Positions 1-9,174 of a stretch of DNA of 64,000 bases are shown piece by piece. Positions within the stretch are counted from its first letter, which is position 1; every line of letters starts with the position of its first letter. The notes beneath the pieces were generated by a model, which was not told where the DNA came from, did no database searches, and saw nothing but the letters and a program-made list of their open reading frames with translations. Both the position numbers and the translations under genes were made by a program. Source of the DNA: an uncultured Clostridia bacterium (lineage in GTDB: Bacteria; Bacillota; Clostridia; TANB77; UBA1234); the NCBI GenBank assembly GCA_934132775.1, contig CAKPAA010000006.1:38105-102104 (forward strand), read 5' to 3'.

Positions 1-1257
1 TGCTCCCTCATCAGATATTTGTACTAGCCCTTTTTCTTCTACTATTTTTTCTGCGTCTTTGCCTGTTTCAACCATTTCTTCAAATACTTTTTTGGCTATT
101 GAACCACTTATTATTCCTTTATCTATTAAAGTTATAAGCTTTGCAAATTGCTTTGGTGTGAATGGAAGTTCGTTATATTCAATACCTTTTTCTCTTACTA
201 CTCTTATTATGTCTGTCATTATCCAGTTGCTTACTGCTTTTGCGTTTCCACATTCTTTTGTGGCTGCTTCGAAAAAGTCTGATAGGTGTTTTGATGAGGT
301 TATTATTCCTGCATCATACTCTGGTAACCCTAGTTCTTCTATATATCTTGCTTTTCTGCTTTCTGGCAACTCTGGTAATGTATCTTGAATATTTTTTATA
401 TATTCTTCTGTTAATCTTATTGGCATTAAATCTGGTTCTGGGAAGTATCTATAATCGTGTGCCTCTTCCTTTGTCCTCATTGCATAGCCTTCTCCTGCCT
501 CGTCGTCCCATCTTCTTGTTTCTTGATGTACAACTCCTCCTGATTCTAATACTTCTTTTTGTCTTTGTATTTCAAATTCTATACTTCTTGCTATTGCTCT
601 GAATGAGTTTAAATTTTTAGTTTCTGTTCTTGTTCCGAACTTTTCACTACCTACTGGTCTTAATGATAAGTTTACGTCTGCTCTTAGTGAACCTTCTTGC
701 ATTTTACAGTCTGATACACCTATGTATTCTAGTATTCCTTTTAGTCTTTCAACATATGCAACTGCCTCTTCTGCACTTCTCATATCTGGTTCTGAAACGA
801 TTTCTATAAGCGGAACTCCAGCCCTGTTTAAGTCTACTAATGTTCCTCCTGTGTAGTTATCGTGAACAAGTTTTCCTGCATCTTCTTCTATGTGTATTCT
901 TGTAATGCCTATGTCTTTCTTTTTACCATCAACAACTACATCGACGTGTCCGTGTTCGCAAAGTGGTAAATCAAATTGTGATATTTGATATGCTTTTGGA
1001 AGGTCTGGATAGAAATAGTTTTTTCTATCTTGTTTACTTTCTCTTGCTATCTCACAATTTGTTGCAAGACCTGCTCTTACCGCATATTCAACGACTTTTT
1101 CATTTAACACAGGTAGTGCCCCTGGCATACCTGTACAAACTGGACAGCAGTGAGTGTTTGGTGCACTTCCAAACTCTGTTGAACAACCACAATATATTTT
1201 AGTTTTTGTTGATAATTCTGCGTGGACTTCAAGTCCTATTACTACTTCGTATTCCAT
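1..1257 (-). CDS. gatB: Asp/Glu-tRNA amidotransferase subunit B, partial
   Basis: GatB binds the misacylated tRNA and activates its acyl group in the cytosolic GatCAB complex, which turns Asp-tRNA(Asn) and/or Glu-tRNA(Gln) into the amidated form. The 419 visible codons show the N-terminal GatB cradle with zinc cysteines (C23, C25, then C37/C38 and C41) and the family segment YFYPDLPK at residues 81-88. The C-terminal tail domain lies beyond the left edge, so the gene is cut by the window and not broken. The ATG follows a strong AGGAGGTG site overlapping the end of gatA, leaving three bases between the genes, so the two are translationally coupled. It is the last visible gene of the aspS-gatCAB operon. 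Identification is secure. Confidence 0.97.
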   Translation of the reverse strand, partial: MEYEVVIGLEVHAELSTKTKIYCGCSTEFGSAPNTHCCPVCTGMPGALPVLNEKVVEYAVRAGLATNCEIARESKQDRKNYFYPDLPKAYQISQFDLPLCEHGHVDVVVDGKKKDIGITRIHIEEDAGKLVHDNYTGGTLVDLNRAGVPLIEIVSEPDMRSAEEAVAYVERLKGILEYIGVSDCKMQEGSLRADVNLSLRPVGSEKFGTRTETKNLNSFRAIARSIEFEIQRQKEVLESGGVVHQETRRWDDEAGEGYAMRTKEEAHDYRYFPEPDLMPIRLTEEYIKNIQDTLPELPESRKARYIEELGLPEYDAGIITSSKHLSDFFEAATKECGNAKAVSNWIMTDIIRVVREKGIEYNELPFTPKQFAKLITLIDKGIISGSIAKKVFEEMVETGKDAEKIVEEKGLVQISDEGA

Positions 1258-1260
1258 ATT

Positions 1261-2700
1261 TTACACCTCCTCATTTTGCTCATATGTATATGCTGCTTTC
1301 AATACTGTTTCTTCATTAAAGTGCTTTCCTATTAGTTGCATTCCTATTGGCATTCCCTCTTCATCTTTTCCACAAGGAATTGATATTGCTGGCACTCCTG
1401 CGATATTTATTGAAACTGTTAATATGTCTGACATATACATTTCAAGTGGATTTGATATTTTTGAGCCTATATCAAATGCTACTGTTGGTGCGGTTGGAGT
1501 TAGTAATATATCGTATTTTTCAAAAGCTTCATCAAAGTTTTTCTTTACTATTGTTCTAACTTTCTGTGCTTTTTTATAATAAGCATCGTAGTATCCCGAA
1601 GATAGAACATATGTACCAAGTATAATTCTTCTCTTAACTTCTTCTCCAAAACCTTCTGAACGGCTGTTTCTATATATATCTGTTAATGTTTCATAATTCT
1701 TTGTTCTATATCCATATCTAATTCCATCAAATCTACCTAGGTTTGAGCTTGCTTCTGCACAAGCGATTATATAGTATGCTGGAAGTGCATATTCAGTTGC
1801 AGGAAGTGAACATTCCTCAACTTTTGCACCCATTTTTTCAAATTTTTCAATTGCAGTTTTTATTGCTTTTCTTACATCTTCACTAACGCCATCACCTAAG
1901 AATTCCTTAGGCACACCTATTTTCATATTCTTTACATCATTTACTAACGCTTTTGTGTAGTCTTGCTTTTCTATGTTTGCAGATGTTGAGTCCATCTTGT
2001 CGTGACCAGCAATAACATTTAACAAGTTTGCAATATCTGTAACATTTGTTCCCATTGGTCCAATTTGGTCAAGTGAAGATGCAAATGCAACAAGTCCATA
2101 TCTTGAAACTAGTCCATATGTTGGCTTTAATCCAACTATGCCACAAAATGAAGCTGGCTCTCTTATTGAACCACCTGTATCACTTCCCAATGAAATTGGT
2201 GCTAGTCCACCTGCAACTGCCGCAGCGCTTCCACCAGAAGAACCACCTGGTACTTTATTTAAGTTTACTGGATTATGTGTTTTGAAAAATGCTGAATTTT
2301 CAGTTGAACCACCCATAGCAAATTCGTCCATATTAACTTTTCCTAAGATTATAGCTCCTGCTTCATTTAGCTTTTCAATAACTGTCGCATCGTATGGTGG
2401 AATAAAGTTTTCAAGCATTTTTGAAGCGCAAGTTGTCTTTATTCCTTTTGTGCACATATTATCTTTTATTGCTATTGGAACACCTGCAAGTGGCCCCATT
2501 TTTTCGCCACTGTCATATCTTTTTTGCATTTCTTCAGCCTTATTCATAGCTTCTTCTTCGCATAATGTTATATATGCCTTTATTTTGCTATCTTCTGCTT
2601 TTATTTTTTCAAAATATGCTTTAACAACTTGTGGCACCGTTAATTCTTTTTTCTCATATTTTTCTCTTATTTCATATGCTTTTAAGTTTGTTATATCCAT
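1261..2700 (-). CDS. gatA: Asp/Glu-tRNA amidotransferase subunit A (glutaminase)
   Basis: GatA is the amidase-signature subunit that releases ammonia from glutamine for the GatB active site. The 479-residue protein has the expected length and the full Lys-cisSer-Ser triad: K79 in AIKDN, S154 in GGSSGGS and S178 in GSDTGGS. It sits between gatC (11 bases upstream) and gatB (three bases downstream) in one operon and should share the upstream T-box control. No oddities are seen and no CGG codon is used. Confidence 0.98.
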   Translation of the reverse strand: MDITNLKAYEIREKYEKKELTVPQVVKAYFEKIKAEDSKIKAYITLCEEEAMNKAEEMQKRYDSGEKMGPLAGVPIAIKDNMCTKGIKTTCASKMLENFIPPYDATVIEKLNEAGAIILGKVNMDEFAMGGSTENSAFFKTHNPVNLNKVPGGSSGGSAAAVAGGLAPISLGSDTGGSIREPASFCGIVGLKPTYGLVSRYGLVAFASSLDQIGPMGTNVTDIANLLNVIAGHDKMDSTSANIEKQDYTKALVNDVKNMKIGVPKEFLGDGVSEDVRKAIKTAIEKFEKMGAKVEECSLPATEYALPAYYIIACAEASSNLGRFDGIRYGYRTKNYETLTDIYRNSRSEGFGEEVKRRIILGTYVLSSGYYDAYYKKAQKVRTIVKKNFDEAFEKYDILLTPTAPTVAFDIGSKISNPLEMYMSDILTVSINIAGVPAISIPCGKDEEGMPIGMQLIGKHFNEETVLKAAYTYEQNEEV

Positions 2701-2711
2701 TTTCTCGCCTC

Positions 2712-2996
2712 CTAGTTCATCATACTTGGTAATGAATATGCTTCTCCATTGCTGCTTGGAGCATTTTTTAATAGCATATCTCTGTCAAAAGATTCTCTTA
2801 CTTCATCTTTTCTAAACACATTGTATGTATCTAGTGCAAAAGCAGATTCAGTAACACCAGCTGTATCTATCTCATTTATTTTGTTTGCAAATCCAACTAT
2901 ATCTTGCATATTTGCTGTGTATTTTTCAATTTCTTCTTCTGTTAAGTTTAACATACTCAAATCTGCAATATGCTTTATTTCTTCTTTGCTTATCAT
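2712..2996 (-). CDS. gatC: Asp/Glu-tRNA amidotransferase subunit C
   Basis: GatC is the small belt subunit that holds GatA and GatB together. The protein has 94 residues, with the typical opening ISKEEIKHIADLSMLNL and the GFANKINEIDT segment. I chose the ATG at 2996 because AAGGAG lies eight bases upstream of it. The GTG nine bases further out (3005) overlaps that site and cannot be the start. It follows aspS after about 85 bases and precedes gatA closely, within the T-box-controlled operon. Confidence 0.95.
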   Translation of the reverse strand: MISKEEIKHIADLSMLNLTEEEIEKYTANMQDIVGFANKINEIDTAGVTESAFALDTYNVFRKDEVRESFDRDMLLKNAPSSNGEAYSLPSMMN

Positions 2997-3081
2997 TTTT
3001 ATCACTCCTTATTTTTTGAGGTCTATTCCCCAAAATCCTGCTTCATTATATATCAAATAATATAATTTTACAACCTAAAAA

Positions 3082-4827
3082 CTACGTTCTTAATTTTACG
3101 TGCACTTCTCTTAACAGTTTTTCTGTAACCTCACCTGGTGCCCCCATTAGCAAGTCTTCTGCATTTGCAGTCATTGGAAATGCAATTATTTCTCTTATGC
3201 ATTCTTCATCAGATAGAAGCATTATTATTCTATCAACTCCTGGTGCCATTCCTGCGTGTGGAGGAGCTCCATATTGGAAAGCTTTATATAATGCTCCAAA
3301 TCTCTTTTCTAATTCTTCCTTAGAGTATCCCGCAATTTCAAAAGCCTTTTCCATTATATCTATTCTATGATTTCTAACTGCGCCAGAAGATAGTTCCACA
3401 CCATTGCAAACAATATCGTATTGATATGCTTTTACATCAAGTGGATTTTGTTCTTCCAAGGCTTTTAATCCACCTTGTGGCATTGAAAATGGATTATGCA
3501 TAAAATCTATTTTTCCGTCAATTCCTAACTCATACATTGGGAAATCTGTAATAAAGCAAAAGTCAAATCTGTCTTTATCAATAAGTCCCATTCTGTTTCC
3601 AAGTTCTGTTCTTATTTGCCCTGCAAGTTTGTTTATAACGTATTTAGAATCTGAAATGAAGAATACTACATCTCCAACTTTTAAATTCAATTTTTGTCTA
3701 ATTTCTTCTGTCTGCTCAGGTGTAAAATATTTTGCTATTGGTCCTTTATAGCTACCATCTTCCTCAACTTCTATATATCCCAAACCTTTCATTCCAATAC
3801 TTAAAGCAAAATCTAACATTTTTTCAAAAAAAGATTTTGGCATTTTTGTACAATCATTAACAACAATTCCTCTTACTAATTTTCCTTTAAAAGGCTTAAA
3901 TTCAACATTTGCAAAAAAGTCTGTTAAATCCTCAATTAAAAGTGGATTTCTTAAATCTGGCTTATCTGAGCCATATTTTAGCATAGATTCTTCATAAGGT
4001 ATTCTTACAAATGGTTTTGTGCTTATCTTTTTATCTGAGAATTTTGAAAAAACATCTGTTAAAACTTCTTCTGCCACATCAAAAACATCTTCTTGTGTTG
4101 CAAATGCCATTTCAAAATCAAGTTGATAAAACTCACCTGGCGTTCTATCTGCTCTGGCGTCTTCATCTCTAAAACAAGGTGCAATTTGAAAATATTTGTC
4201 TATTCCAGACACCATAAGTAATTGCTTAAACTGTTGTGGGGCTTGTGGCAACGCATAAAATTTGCCTTTATGTTTTCTTGATGGAATTATATAATCTCTT
4301 GCTCCCTCAGGTGATGACGAAGTAAGAATTGGTGTTGTTATTTCTGTGAATTTCATACTTTCCATCTTTTTTCTTAAATAGCTAACAACTTTTGACCTAA
4401 ATAAAATTTTATCTTTTACTTTTTCATTTCTTAAATCCAAGTAACGATATTTTAAACGTACATCTTCTTTGGTTTTTAAAGATTCTTGAATTTCAAAAGG
4501 TAACACATTTTCGCATTCGCCTAATACTTCAATTGTTTCTGCAACAACTTCAACTAATCCAGTTTTAATATGTGGGTTAATTGTGTCCTCATCTCTTTTT
4601 ATAACCTTTCCCTCAACTGATATTACAGTTTCTTTACAAAGTTTCTTTATTTCTTCTCCATCGTGTATAACAATTTGAGAAATTCCATATTGGTCTCTTA
4701 AATCTAAAAAAGTAACCCCACCGTGGTCTCTTATAGACTGAATCCAACCTGCCAATTTTACAACTTTTCCAATATCTTCTTCTGATATTTCATTGCAATT
4801 ATGTGTTCTGTACTTAAATTTTTCCAT
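3082..4827 (-). CDS. aspS: aspartyl-tRNA synthetase, probably non-discriminating
   Basis: This class II synthetase charges tRNA with aspartate. The 581-residue bacterial-type enzyme has an N-terminal OB-fold anticodon domain, motif 2 (FRDEDARADR..GEFYQLDFE), the GAD insertion and motif 3 (GMAPGVDRIIMLL). At the position where discriminating enzymes such as that of E. coli have RDLG, this protein has RDHGG (H35), as in non-discriminating AspRS. It may therefore also make Asp-tRNA(Asn) for GatCAB. Context agrees: aspS is first in an operon with gatCAB, and its leader has an AAC (Asn) specifier. The start is the ATG after AAGGAGG; the longer upstream frame lies in the leader. Discrimination is inferred and not tested. 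Confidence 0.95.
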   Translation of the reverse strand: MEKFKYRTHNCNEISEEDIGKVVKLAGWIQSIRDHGGVTFLDLRDQYGISQIVIHDGEEIKKLCKETVISVEGKVIKRDEDTINPHIKTGLVEVVAETIEVLGECENVLPFEIQESLKTKEDVRLKYRYLDLRNEKVKDKILFRSKVVSYLRKKMESMKFTEITTPILTSSSPEGARDYIIPSRKHKGKFYALPQAPQQFKQLLMVSGIDKYFQIAPCFRDEDARADRTPGEFYQLDFEMAFATQEDVFDVAEEVLTDVFSKFSDKKISTKPFVRIPYEESMLKYGSDKPDLRNPLLIEDLTDFFANVEFKPFKGKLVRGIVVNDCTKMPKSFFEKMLDFALSIGMKGLGYIEVEEDGSYKGPIAKYFTPEQTEEIRQKLNLKVGDVVFFISDSKYVINKLAGQIRTELGNRMGLIDKDRFDFCFITDFPMYELGIDGKIDFMHNPFSMPQGGLKALEEQNPLDVKAYQYDIVCNGVELSSGAVRNHRIDIMEKAFEIAGYSKEELEKRFGALYKAFQYGAPPHAGMAPGVDRIIMLLSDEECIREIIAFPMTANAEDLLMGAPGEVTEKLLREVHVKLRT

Positions 4828-4870
4828 TTTATATTTCCTCCTTTTTTCAAGGGACGAAAAACTCAAAAAC

Positions 4871-4975
4871 AAAAAAATCCTAGTATTCTATAAAATACTA
4901 GGGACGAATTTTCCGTGGTACCACCCAAGTTTCAATACTCTTTTTAAAATATTAAACTCTAATACCACCATAACT
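4871..4975 (-). promoter_or_regulatory. second, partial T-box antiterminator/terminator unit
   Basis: Downstream of the complete T-box there is a second T-box sequence (GGGTGGTACCACGG, 4912-4925) and a second terminator hairpin with stems at about 4879-4886 and 4894-4901, followed by a U run. The roughly 75 bases before it resemble stem III of the first unit (AAGAGTATT.GAAA) but are too short for a stem I. It appears to be a duplication of stem III, antiterminator and terminator only. A further CGTCCC remnant lies at 4851-4856. Confidence 0.8.
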
Positions 4976-4984
4976 ATGCATTAC

Positions 4985-5235
4985 AAAAAGTCCTTAGTGT
5001 AAACTAATTTCTACACTAAGGACGAAAAATCATAATTCGTGGTACCACCTTATATTTTAATACTCTAAAAAGAATATCCTCTCTAGTTTTTAACGCAACC
5101 TCTGCGAACTTACTTTGCATAAGCCTGCTAGTAAGGTGTTCTTTCGTTAGTTTCAATTGCAATCACTCTCAGCTTAATAATGCTTGCTCTCTTTAATCTA
5201 CCTCTAATTACTTTTCCTTAATCAACGCATTTAAT
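4985..5235 (-). promoter_or_regulatory. T-box riboswitch controlling aspS-gatCAB, specifier AAC
   Basis: A complete T-box leader. Stem I contains AGAGAG (about 5187-5192) and the specifier region AAAGAACACC, which matches the usual layout in which the specifier precedes ACC. This reads AAC (Asn) at 5138-5140, and GAA (Glu) overlaps it at 5139-5141. The T-box motif AAGGTGGTACCACG is at 5038-5051. The competing terminator has stems 4991-5000 and 5011-5020 and a U run. Uncharged tRNA(Asn) should favour antitermination. A two-codon T-box of this kind is known for a Clostridium acetobutylicum aspS-gatCAB operon. The AAC reading rests on alignment by eye. Confidence 0.85.
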
Positions 5236-5241
5236 AGAAAA

Positions 5242-5270
5242 ATACTAGCACACATAAAAAACGTTGTCAA
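5242..5270 (-). promoter_or_regulatory. sigma-A promoter of the aspS-gatCAB operon
   Basis: The minus strand reads TTGACA, a 17-base spacer, then TAGTAT. This places the transcript start near 5235, immediately before the T-box leader. Confidence 0.85.
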
Positions 5271-5392
5271 TATATTTTTTGAATAATTATTGAAAGACTG
5301 AGCAGAGGTTTGTATTAAAGATAGAATTTGCTTTAAGAAGCTAAAATTATTTTTACAAACTGCCCAAGATTTTAATATAGATTAAATAGTTC

Positions 5393-5438
5393 AAAAAATA
5401 GGATTCGAATCATTATTTTGATTCGAATCCTATTTTTA
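5393..5438. terminator. bidirectional hairpin terminator
   Basis: A perfect 15-base inverted repeat (ATAGGATTCGAATCA and its complement) with a six-base loop is flanked by an A run and a T run, so it can terminate from either side. It separates the 5542 gene from the aspS promoter. The bases 5437-5541 hold smaller hairpins (such as TAGGTG/CACCTA at 5501-5529) but no gene; 5281-5392 shows nothing recognisable. Confidence 0.8.
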
Positions 5439-5541
5439 TCAGAGACTTTTTACAGCCTCTCCTATTTCTAGTGTACAAATTCTTGTGCACTCATGAACTA
5501 GTAGGTGTTTCTAAACTATCTAGCACCTATCTTCGAAAGTG

Positions 5542-6309
5542 TTACATTTGATTAGCTCTTTTCGAAGAATATTCCGACATCGCAGGAAAATGAAGTCCAC
5601 GGCTATTTTTTTTCGTATGGACTTTCGAATAGCCTCCGTCAATCTCAGGATACATATACCCTGCAATCCCAAGTTTCATCTCGCTAATCTTCTCCCTCGA
5701 CAACATCGAGGTGCGCACAGCAAGCATGTAGTGCTCACAATTGCTGACGAAGAACACCGGATTACGCATATTCAGCGTCTGATATCCATCCGTAATCCAC
5801 GAATACTTTTCGATGCGCTTCAGATTTCCTCTGTCACGCACCTTAGCGCAGCCACCACATTCATCAGATGCAGCAGAAAGCCGAGCACATTCCTTACCTG
5901 CAGATGCACAATAGTGCATCCTGCCAAGCTTGAAATGGTTCATGAAGTCGAGCTTTTCACAGCTCTTGTCCAACTCTGCCCAGTAGCAAATGCCACACTT
6001 CTTAATAATAAAGGCAGGCGCGGAAGTCTTGCGAAGCACTTTGAGTTCGTCCTTGTTAACCTTTTTGAGCTCATAGCGCTTATCTTTGCTCTCAGAGCTG
6101 AGCACTTCTTTCGAAACAATCGAAAGAGGTTTACCAGTTTTGGCACTGATTTCGACAAGAAGCCGACAGTCCTGCTCTTCCGAGCAGATAATCACCGCCG
6201 ACATGTCATCTGCCACAATAACCTCTTTGCTTACCGTCATCTTCTCCCGCATTTCATGGACTTCCGATACTCCCTTTTGAATAGGAAACACAAACCCACT
6301 ATCGCTCAT
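5542..6309 (-). CDS. unrecognised Cys-rich protein, GC-richer dialect
   Basis: I do not recognise this 255-residue protein. It has no signal peptide or clear membrane segment. A central Cys cluster (CGICYW, a CEKLD cysteine, HYC, KEC, then ECGGC) suggests a metal site. The ATG at 6309 follows GAAGGAGGAA; the longer frame upstream lies inside the leader. Base and codon use differ from the neighbours: it is GC-richer and uses three in-frame CGG codons (near 5881, 6163 and 6247), each read as arginine in an intact frame. It stands alone between terminators with a perfect consensus promoter, which suggests separate acquisition. Confidence 0.75.
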   Translation of the reverse strand: MSDSGFVFPIQKGVSEVHEMREKMTVSKEVIVADDMSAVIICSEEQDCRLLVEISAKTGKPLSIVSKEVLSSESKDKRYELKKVNKDELKVLRKTSAPAFIIKKCGICYWAELDKSCEKLDFMNHFKLGRMHYCASAGKECARLSAASDECGGCAKVRDRGNLKRIEKYSWITDGYQTLNMRNPVFFVSNCEHYMLAVRTSMLSREKISEMKLGIAGYMYPEIDGGYSKVHTKKNSRGLHFPAMSEYSSKRANQM

Positions 6310-6375
6310 AGACACGTTCCTCCTTCTTTGAGAAAAAAATCTCAAGTCATTATTAGTAATAGAGTTACAGACATT

Positions 6376-6404
6376 ATTATACATTTTTATGTAAACATTG
6401 TCAA
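6376..6404 (-). promoter_or_regulatory. consensus sigma-A promoter of the 5542 gene
   Basis: TTGACA, a 17-base spacer and TATAAT on the minus strand, a perfect match. The leader of about 60 bases contains a short TTGAGA/TCTCAA hairpin just before the ribosome site. Confidence 0.85.
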
Positions 6405-6528
6405 TTATATTTTTCGAAAAATAAAGAAGATGCATTTTTTTCTACATCTCCTTTGGATTTTCATGTTAAACCATTTAAATTTTTCAAAACTAGGCTTACT
6501 TTTATAGTTTACTTCTAATAAAATCAGA

Positions 6529-7911
6529 CTAAAACTCACAATTTCCTGGTGTTCTTGGGAATGGTATTACGTCTCTTATATTCTCAACACCTGTTATATA
6601 GATAAGTAATCTTTCAAAGCCCATTCCAAAACCTGAATGAACACAGCTACCATATCTCCTCAAATTTAAATACCAGTCTAACTCTTCTGTGTGCATTCCA
6701 AGTTCGTGCATACGATTTAATAGTTTATCGTAGTCTTCTTCTCTTTGACTTCCACCCATTAGCTCACCTGCGCCTGGCACTTCTAAGTCAACAGCTGCAA
6801 CAGTTTTACCGTCTGCATTTTGTTTCATATAAAATGCTTTTATATCTTTTGGCCAATTTGTAATAAACACTGGTCCGTTAAAGTATTCTGTTATATACTT
6901 TTCATGCTCTTTCGCAATATCCTCACCATATTCAGGCTTAAACTCCCAATCTACTTTTGCATTTTTTAATATTGTTATTACTTCTTCGTGTGTAACTCTC
7001 TTAAACTCGCTTGATAAAACTTTTTCAAGTTTTTCAATTAAACCTGGTGCAACAAACTTATTTAAGAAAGTCATTTCTTCTGGGCATTTTTCTAAAACAT
7101 ATTTTATTATGTATTTAAGCATATCTTCTTCTATGTCCATAACGCCTTCCAAATCGCAAAATGCAATTTCTGGCTCTATCATCCAGAATTCTGATGCATG
7201 AGTTTTTGTATTTGAATTTTCTGCTCTAAAAGATGGTCCAAATGTGTATGTCCTTCCATATGCCATAGCAAAGGCTTCTGCCTCTAATTGACCAGTTACA
7301 GTTAATCCAACGTGCTTTCCAAAGAAGTCTTTGTCATAACAAACTTTTCCGCTCTCAGCAACTTTGTCTAAATCTAATGTTGTGACTTGGAACATTTCTC
7401 CTGCACCCTCGCCATCATTTGCAGTTATAAGTGGAGCATGTAGATAAACGTATCCTTGTGACTGAAAATATTCATGAATTGCCATTGCTGCAACGCTTCT
7501 AACTCTAAACACAGCACTAAATAAATTCGTTCTTGGTCTTAGATATGCTTGTTCTCTTAAAAATTCTATAGTGTGTCCCTTCTTTTGAAGTGGATAATCA
7601 CTTGGAGATAAGCACTCTATTTTTACATTAGTAGCTTTTATTTCAAATGGCTGTTTTGCTTCTGGCGTTAACACAAACACACCAGTTACAATTATTGAAG
7701 AACTAACTGTTAACTTTGTAAGCTCAGCAAAGTTTTCTAATTTATCTTCATAAACAATTTGTATATTTTTAAAATATGAGCCATCGTTTAGCTCTATAAA
7801 TCCAAAAGTCTTTGAATCTCTGGCTGTTCTTACCCAACCAGCCAAAGTTATTTCTTTTCCAGAAAAATTTTCAGATTCTTTGTATAAATCTTTTACTAAC
7901 ACTTTATTCAT
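6529..7911 (-). CDS. asnS: asparaginyl-tRNA synthetase
   Basis: A class IIb synthetase that attaches asparagine directly to tRNA(Asn). The 460-residue protein has the OB-fold start (ITLAGWVRTARDSKTFGFIEL), a motif 2 region with FRAENSNTKTHASEFWMIEPE, and motif 3 (GFGMGFERLLIYITG). The ATG at 7911 follows AGGGAGGAA; the frame upstream of it has no ribosome site. The promoter is TTGCTT-N17-TATAAT at 7944-7972, with no T-box in the leader. Together with the aspS-gatCAB operon, the genome appears to have two routes to Asn-tRNA. Confidence 0.96.
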   Translation of the reverse strand: MNKVLVKDLYKESENFSGKEITLAGWVRTARDSKTFGFIELNDGSYFKNIQIVYEDKLENFAELTKLTVSSSIIVTGVFVLTPEAKQPFEIKATNVKIECLSPSDYPLQKKGHTIEFLREQAYLRPRTNLFSAVFRVRSVAAMAIHEYFQSQGYVYLHAPLITANDGEGAGEMFQVTTLDLDKVAESGKVCYDKDFFGKHVGLTVTGQLEAEAFAMAYGRTYTFGPSFRAENSNTKTHASEFWMIEPEIAFCDLEGVMDIEEDMLKYIIKYVLEKCPEEMTFLNKFVAPGLIEKLEKVLSSEFKRVTHEEVITILKNAKVDWEFKPEYGEDIAKEHEKYITEYFNGPVFITNWPKDIKAFYMKQNADGKTVAAVDLEVPGAGELMGGSQREEDYDKLLNRMHELGMHTEELDWYLNLRRYGSCVHSGFGMGFERLLIYITGVENIRDVIPFPRTPGNCEF

Positions 7912-8002
7912 ATCAAATTCCTCCCTAACGTAAGCATATCGCAATTATATAACAAGGTAACTTAAAAAGCAATATCAAAAGCTTTCAGCGACAAGAAAAC
8001 TA

Positions 8003-8036
8003 ACAAAAAAACTAGTCCATCTTTAAGACTAGCTTT
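8003..8036 (-). terminator. terminator after xerD
   Basis: Minus-strand hairpin CTAGTC/GACTAG (8012-8017 and 8027-8032) followed by a run of T, just downstream of xerD. Confidence 0.75.
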
Positions 8037-8054
8037 CTCATATATTCAATAAAT

Positions 8055-8939
8055 TTAAGCACGTGGGTGTGATTTCATATAAACATCTTTTATTCTATTT
8101 TGCTCAATTTGTGCATATACTTGAGTAGAAGAGATGTCTGAATGACCTAACATTTCTTGAATAGCTCTAAGTTCAGCACCATTTTCTAATAGATGTACAG
8201 CAAAAGAATGTCTTAAAGTGTGTGGCGTAATATCAACATCTATGTTTGCTTGTGTTTTGTATTGTTTAATAATCTTCCAGAAACCTTGTCTTGTTAATCT
8301 ATGTCCATTAACATTTACAAACAAAGCTTGGTCATTTTCGTCTTTTAAAAGAATGCTTCTTGATTTATCAACATACTCTTTTAAAGCATTTACTGCTAAA
8401 CTTCCAATTGGAATTACTCTTTCTTTATTTTTTCCAACGCATTTAATATAGCCATTATCTAAGTCAATGTCGTTCATATTTAAAGAAATAAGTTCTGTAA
8501 CTCTAATTCCTGTCGCATAAACAAGTTCAAGCATAGCCTTGTCTCTATAACCTTTTAGGTCAACACATTTGGGTTGTTCTAAAAGCAATTCAACTTGCTC
8601 TGAGCTTAAAACTTTTGGCAACTTTCTTTCAATTTTTGGTGACTCCAAATTTAAAGTTGGATCATCAGATATAACCTTCGTTCTGTGTAAATATTGATAG
8701 AAAGAACGAAGTGAAGCCAAGTTTCTTGAAACTGTTGAAACAGCCTTACCGTTCTCTTTTAAACTATCTAAATATGTGCTTAACTCTGTCTCATCTGCTT
8801 TAACTGCATCTAAATTATGAGCATCCAAATAGTTGCAATACAATTTTATATCACGATTATATGATTGTAATGTATTATCAGACAATTTTTTATCTTTTTG
8901 AAGAAAATCTAAAAAATTCTCAACCAAATTCTTTTCCAT
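8055..8939 (-). CDS. xerD: tyrosine recombinase XerD-like
   Basis: A site-specific recombinase that resolves chromosome dimers at dif. The 294-residue protein has an N-terminal SAM-like core-binding domain (residues 1-90) and a catalytic domain with R146, K170, H240, R243, H266 and Y275, so it is complete. The ATG follows AAAGGAGTATGTGGG. Its neighbour upstream is spoIIM, as in many Bacillota where spoIIM and xerD (ripX) are close. The promoter is TTGCAT-N17-TAAAAT at 9076-9104, with a leader of over 100 bases. No integrase-type arm-binding domain or attachment site is seen, so a chromosomal Xer protein is favoured over a phage integrase. Confidence 0.92.
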   Translation of the reverse strand: MEKNLVENFLDFLQKDKKLSDNTLQSYNRDIKLYCNYLDAHNLDAVKADETELSTYLDSLKENGKAVSTVSRNLASLRSFYQYLHRTKVISDDPTLNLESPKIERKLPKVLSSEQVELLLEQPKCVDLKGYRDKAMLELVYATGIRVTELISLNMNDIDLDNGYIKCVGKNKERVIPIGSLAVNALKEYVDKSRSILLKDENDQALFVNVNGHRLTRQGFWKIIKQYKTQANIDVDITPHTLRHSFAVHLLENGAELRAIQEMLGHSDISSTQVYAQIEQNRIKDVYMKSHPRA

Positions 8940-9174
8940 CCCACATACTCCTTTTTTTCTAAGTATTCTACATAATTTAATTGGTTATTCCCTAGGCTTA
9001 TGTGTACCATCAGTTATCTTTAGTATATTTCTACGTACCTTAATGTTATTTATTACTTCGTTTTTCGACAAACCTATTTTATACAATTACATCACATAAT
9101 GCAAGTATTTTTTTGTAATTTTTTATGTAAAATTTATTTTTTTACAATACTTTGAATTTTAGAAGTTGTTTCGC

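Noticed and set aside
162..602. Long leucine-rich plus-strand frames over the left operon and elsewhere
   Set aside because: They are reading-frame shadows of minus-strand genes, without ribosome sites or domain content.
5398..5433. tRNA T-arm-like GGATTCGAATC
   Set aside because: It is part of a perfect inverted repeat with A and T runs; no cloverleaf can be built around it. I see no tRNA gene in the window.
8055..8939. The tyrosine recombinase as integrase of a genomic island
   Set aside because: Length, motifs and linkage to spoIIM fit chromosomal XerD; no attachment repeats or cargo are seen.
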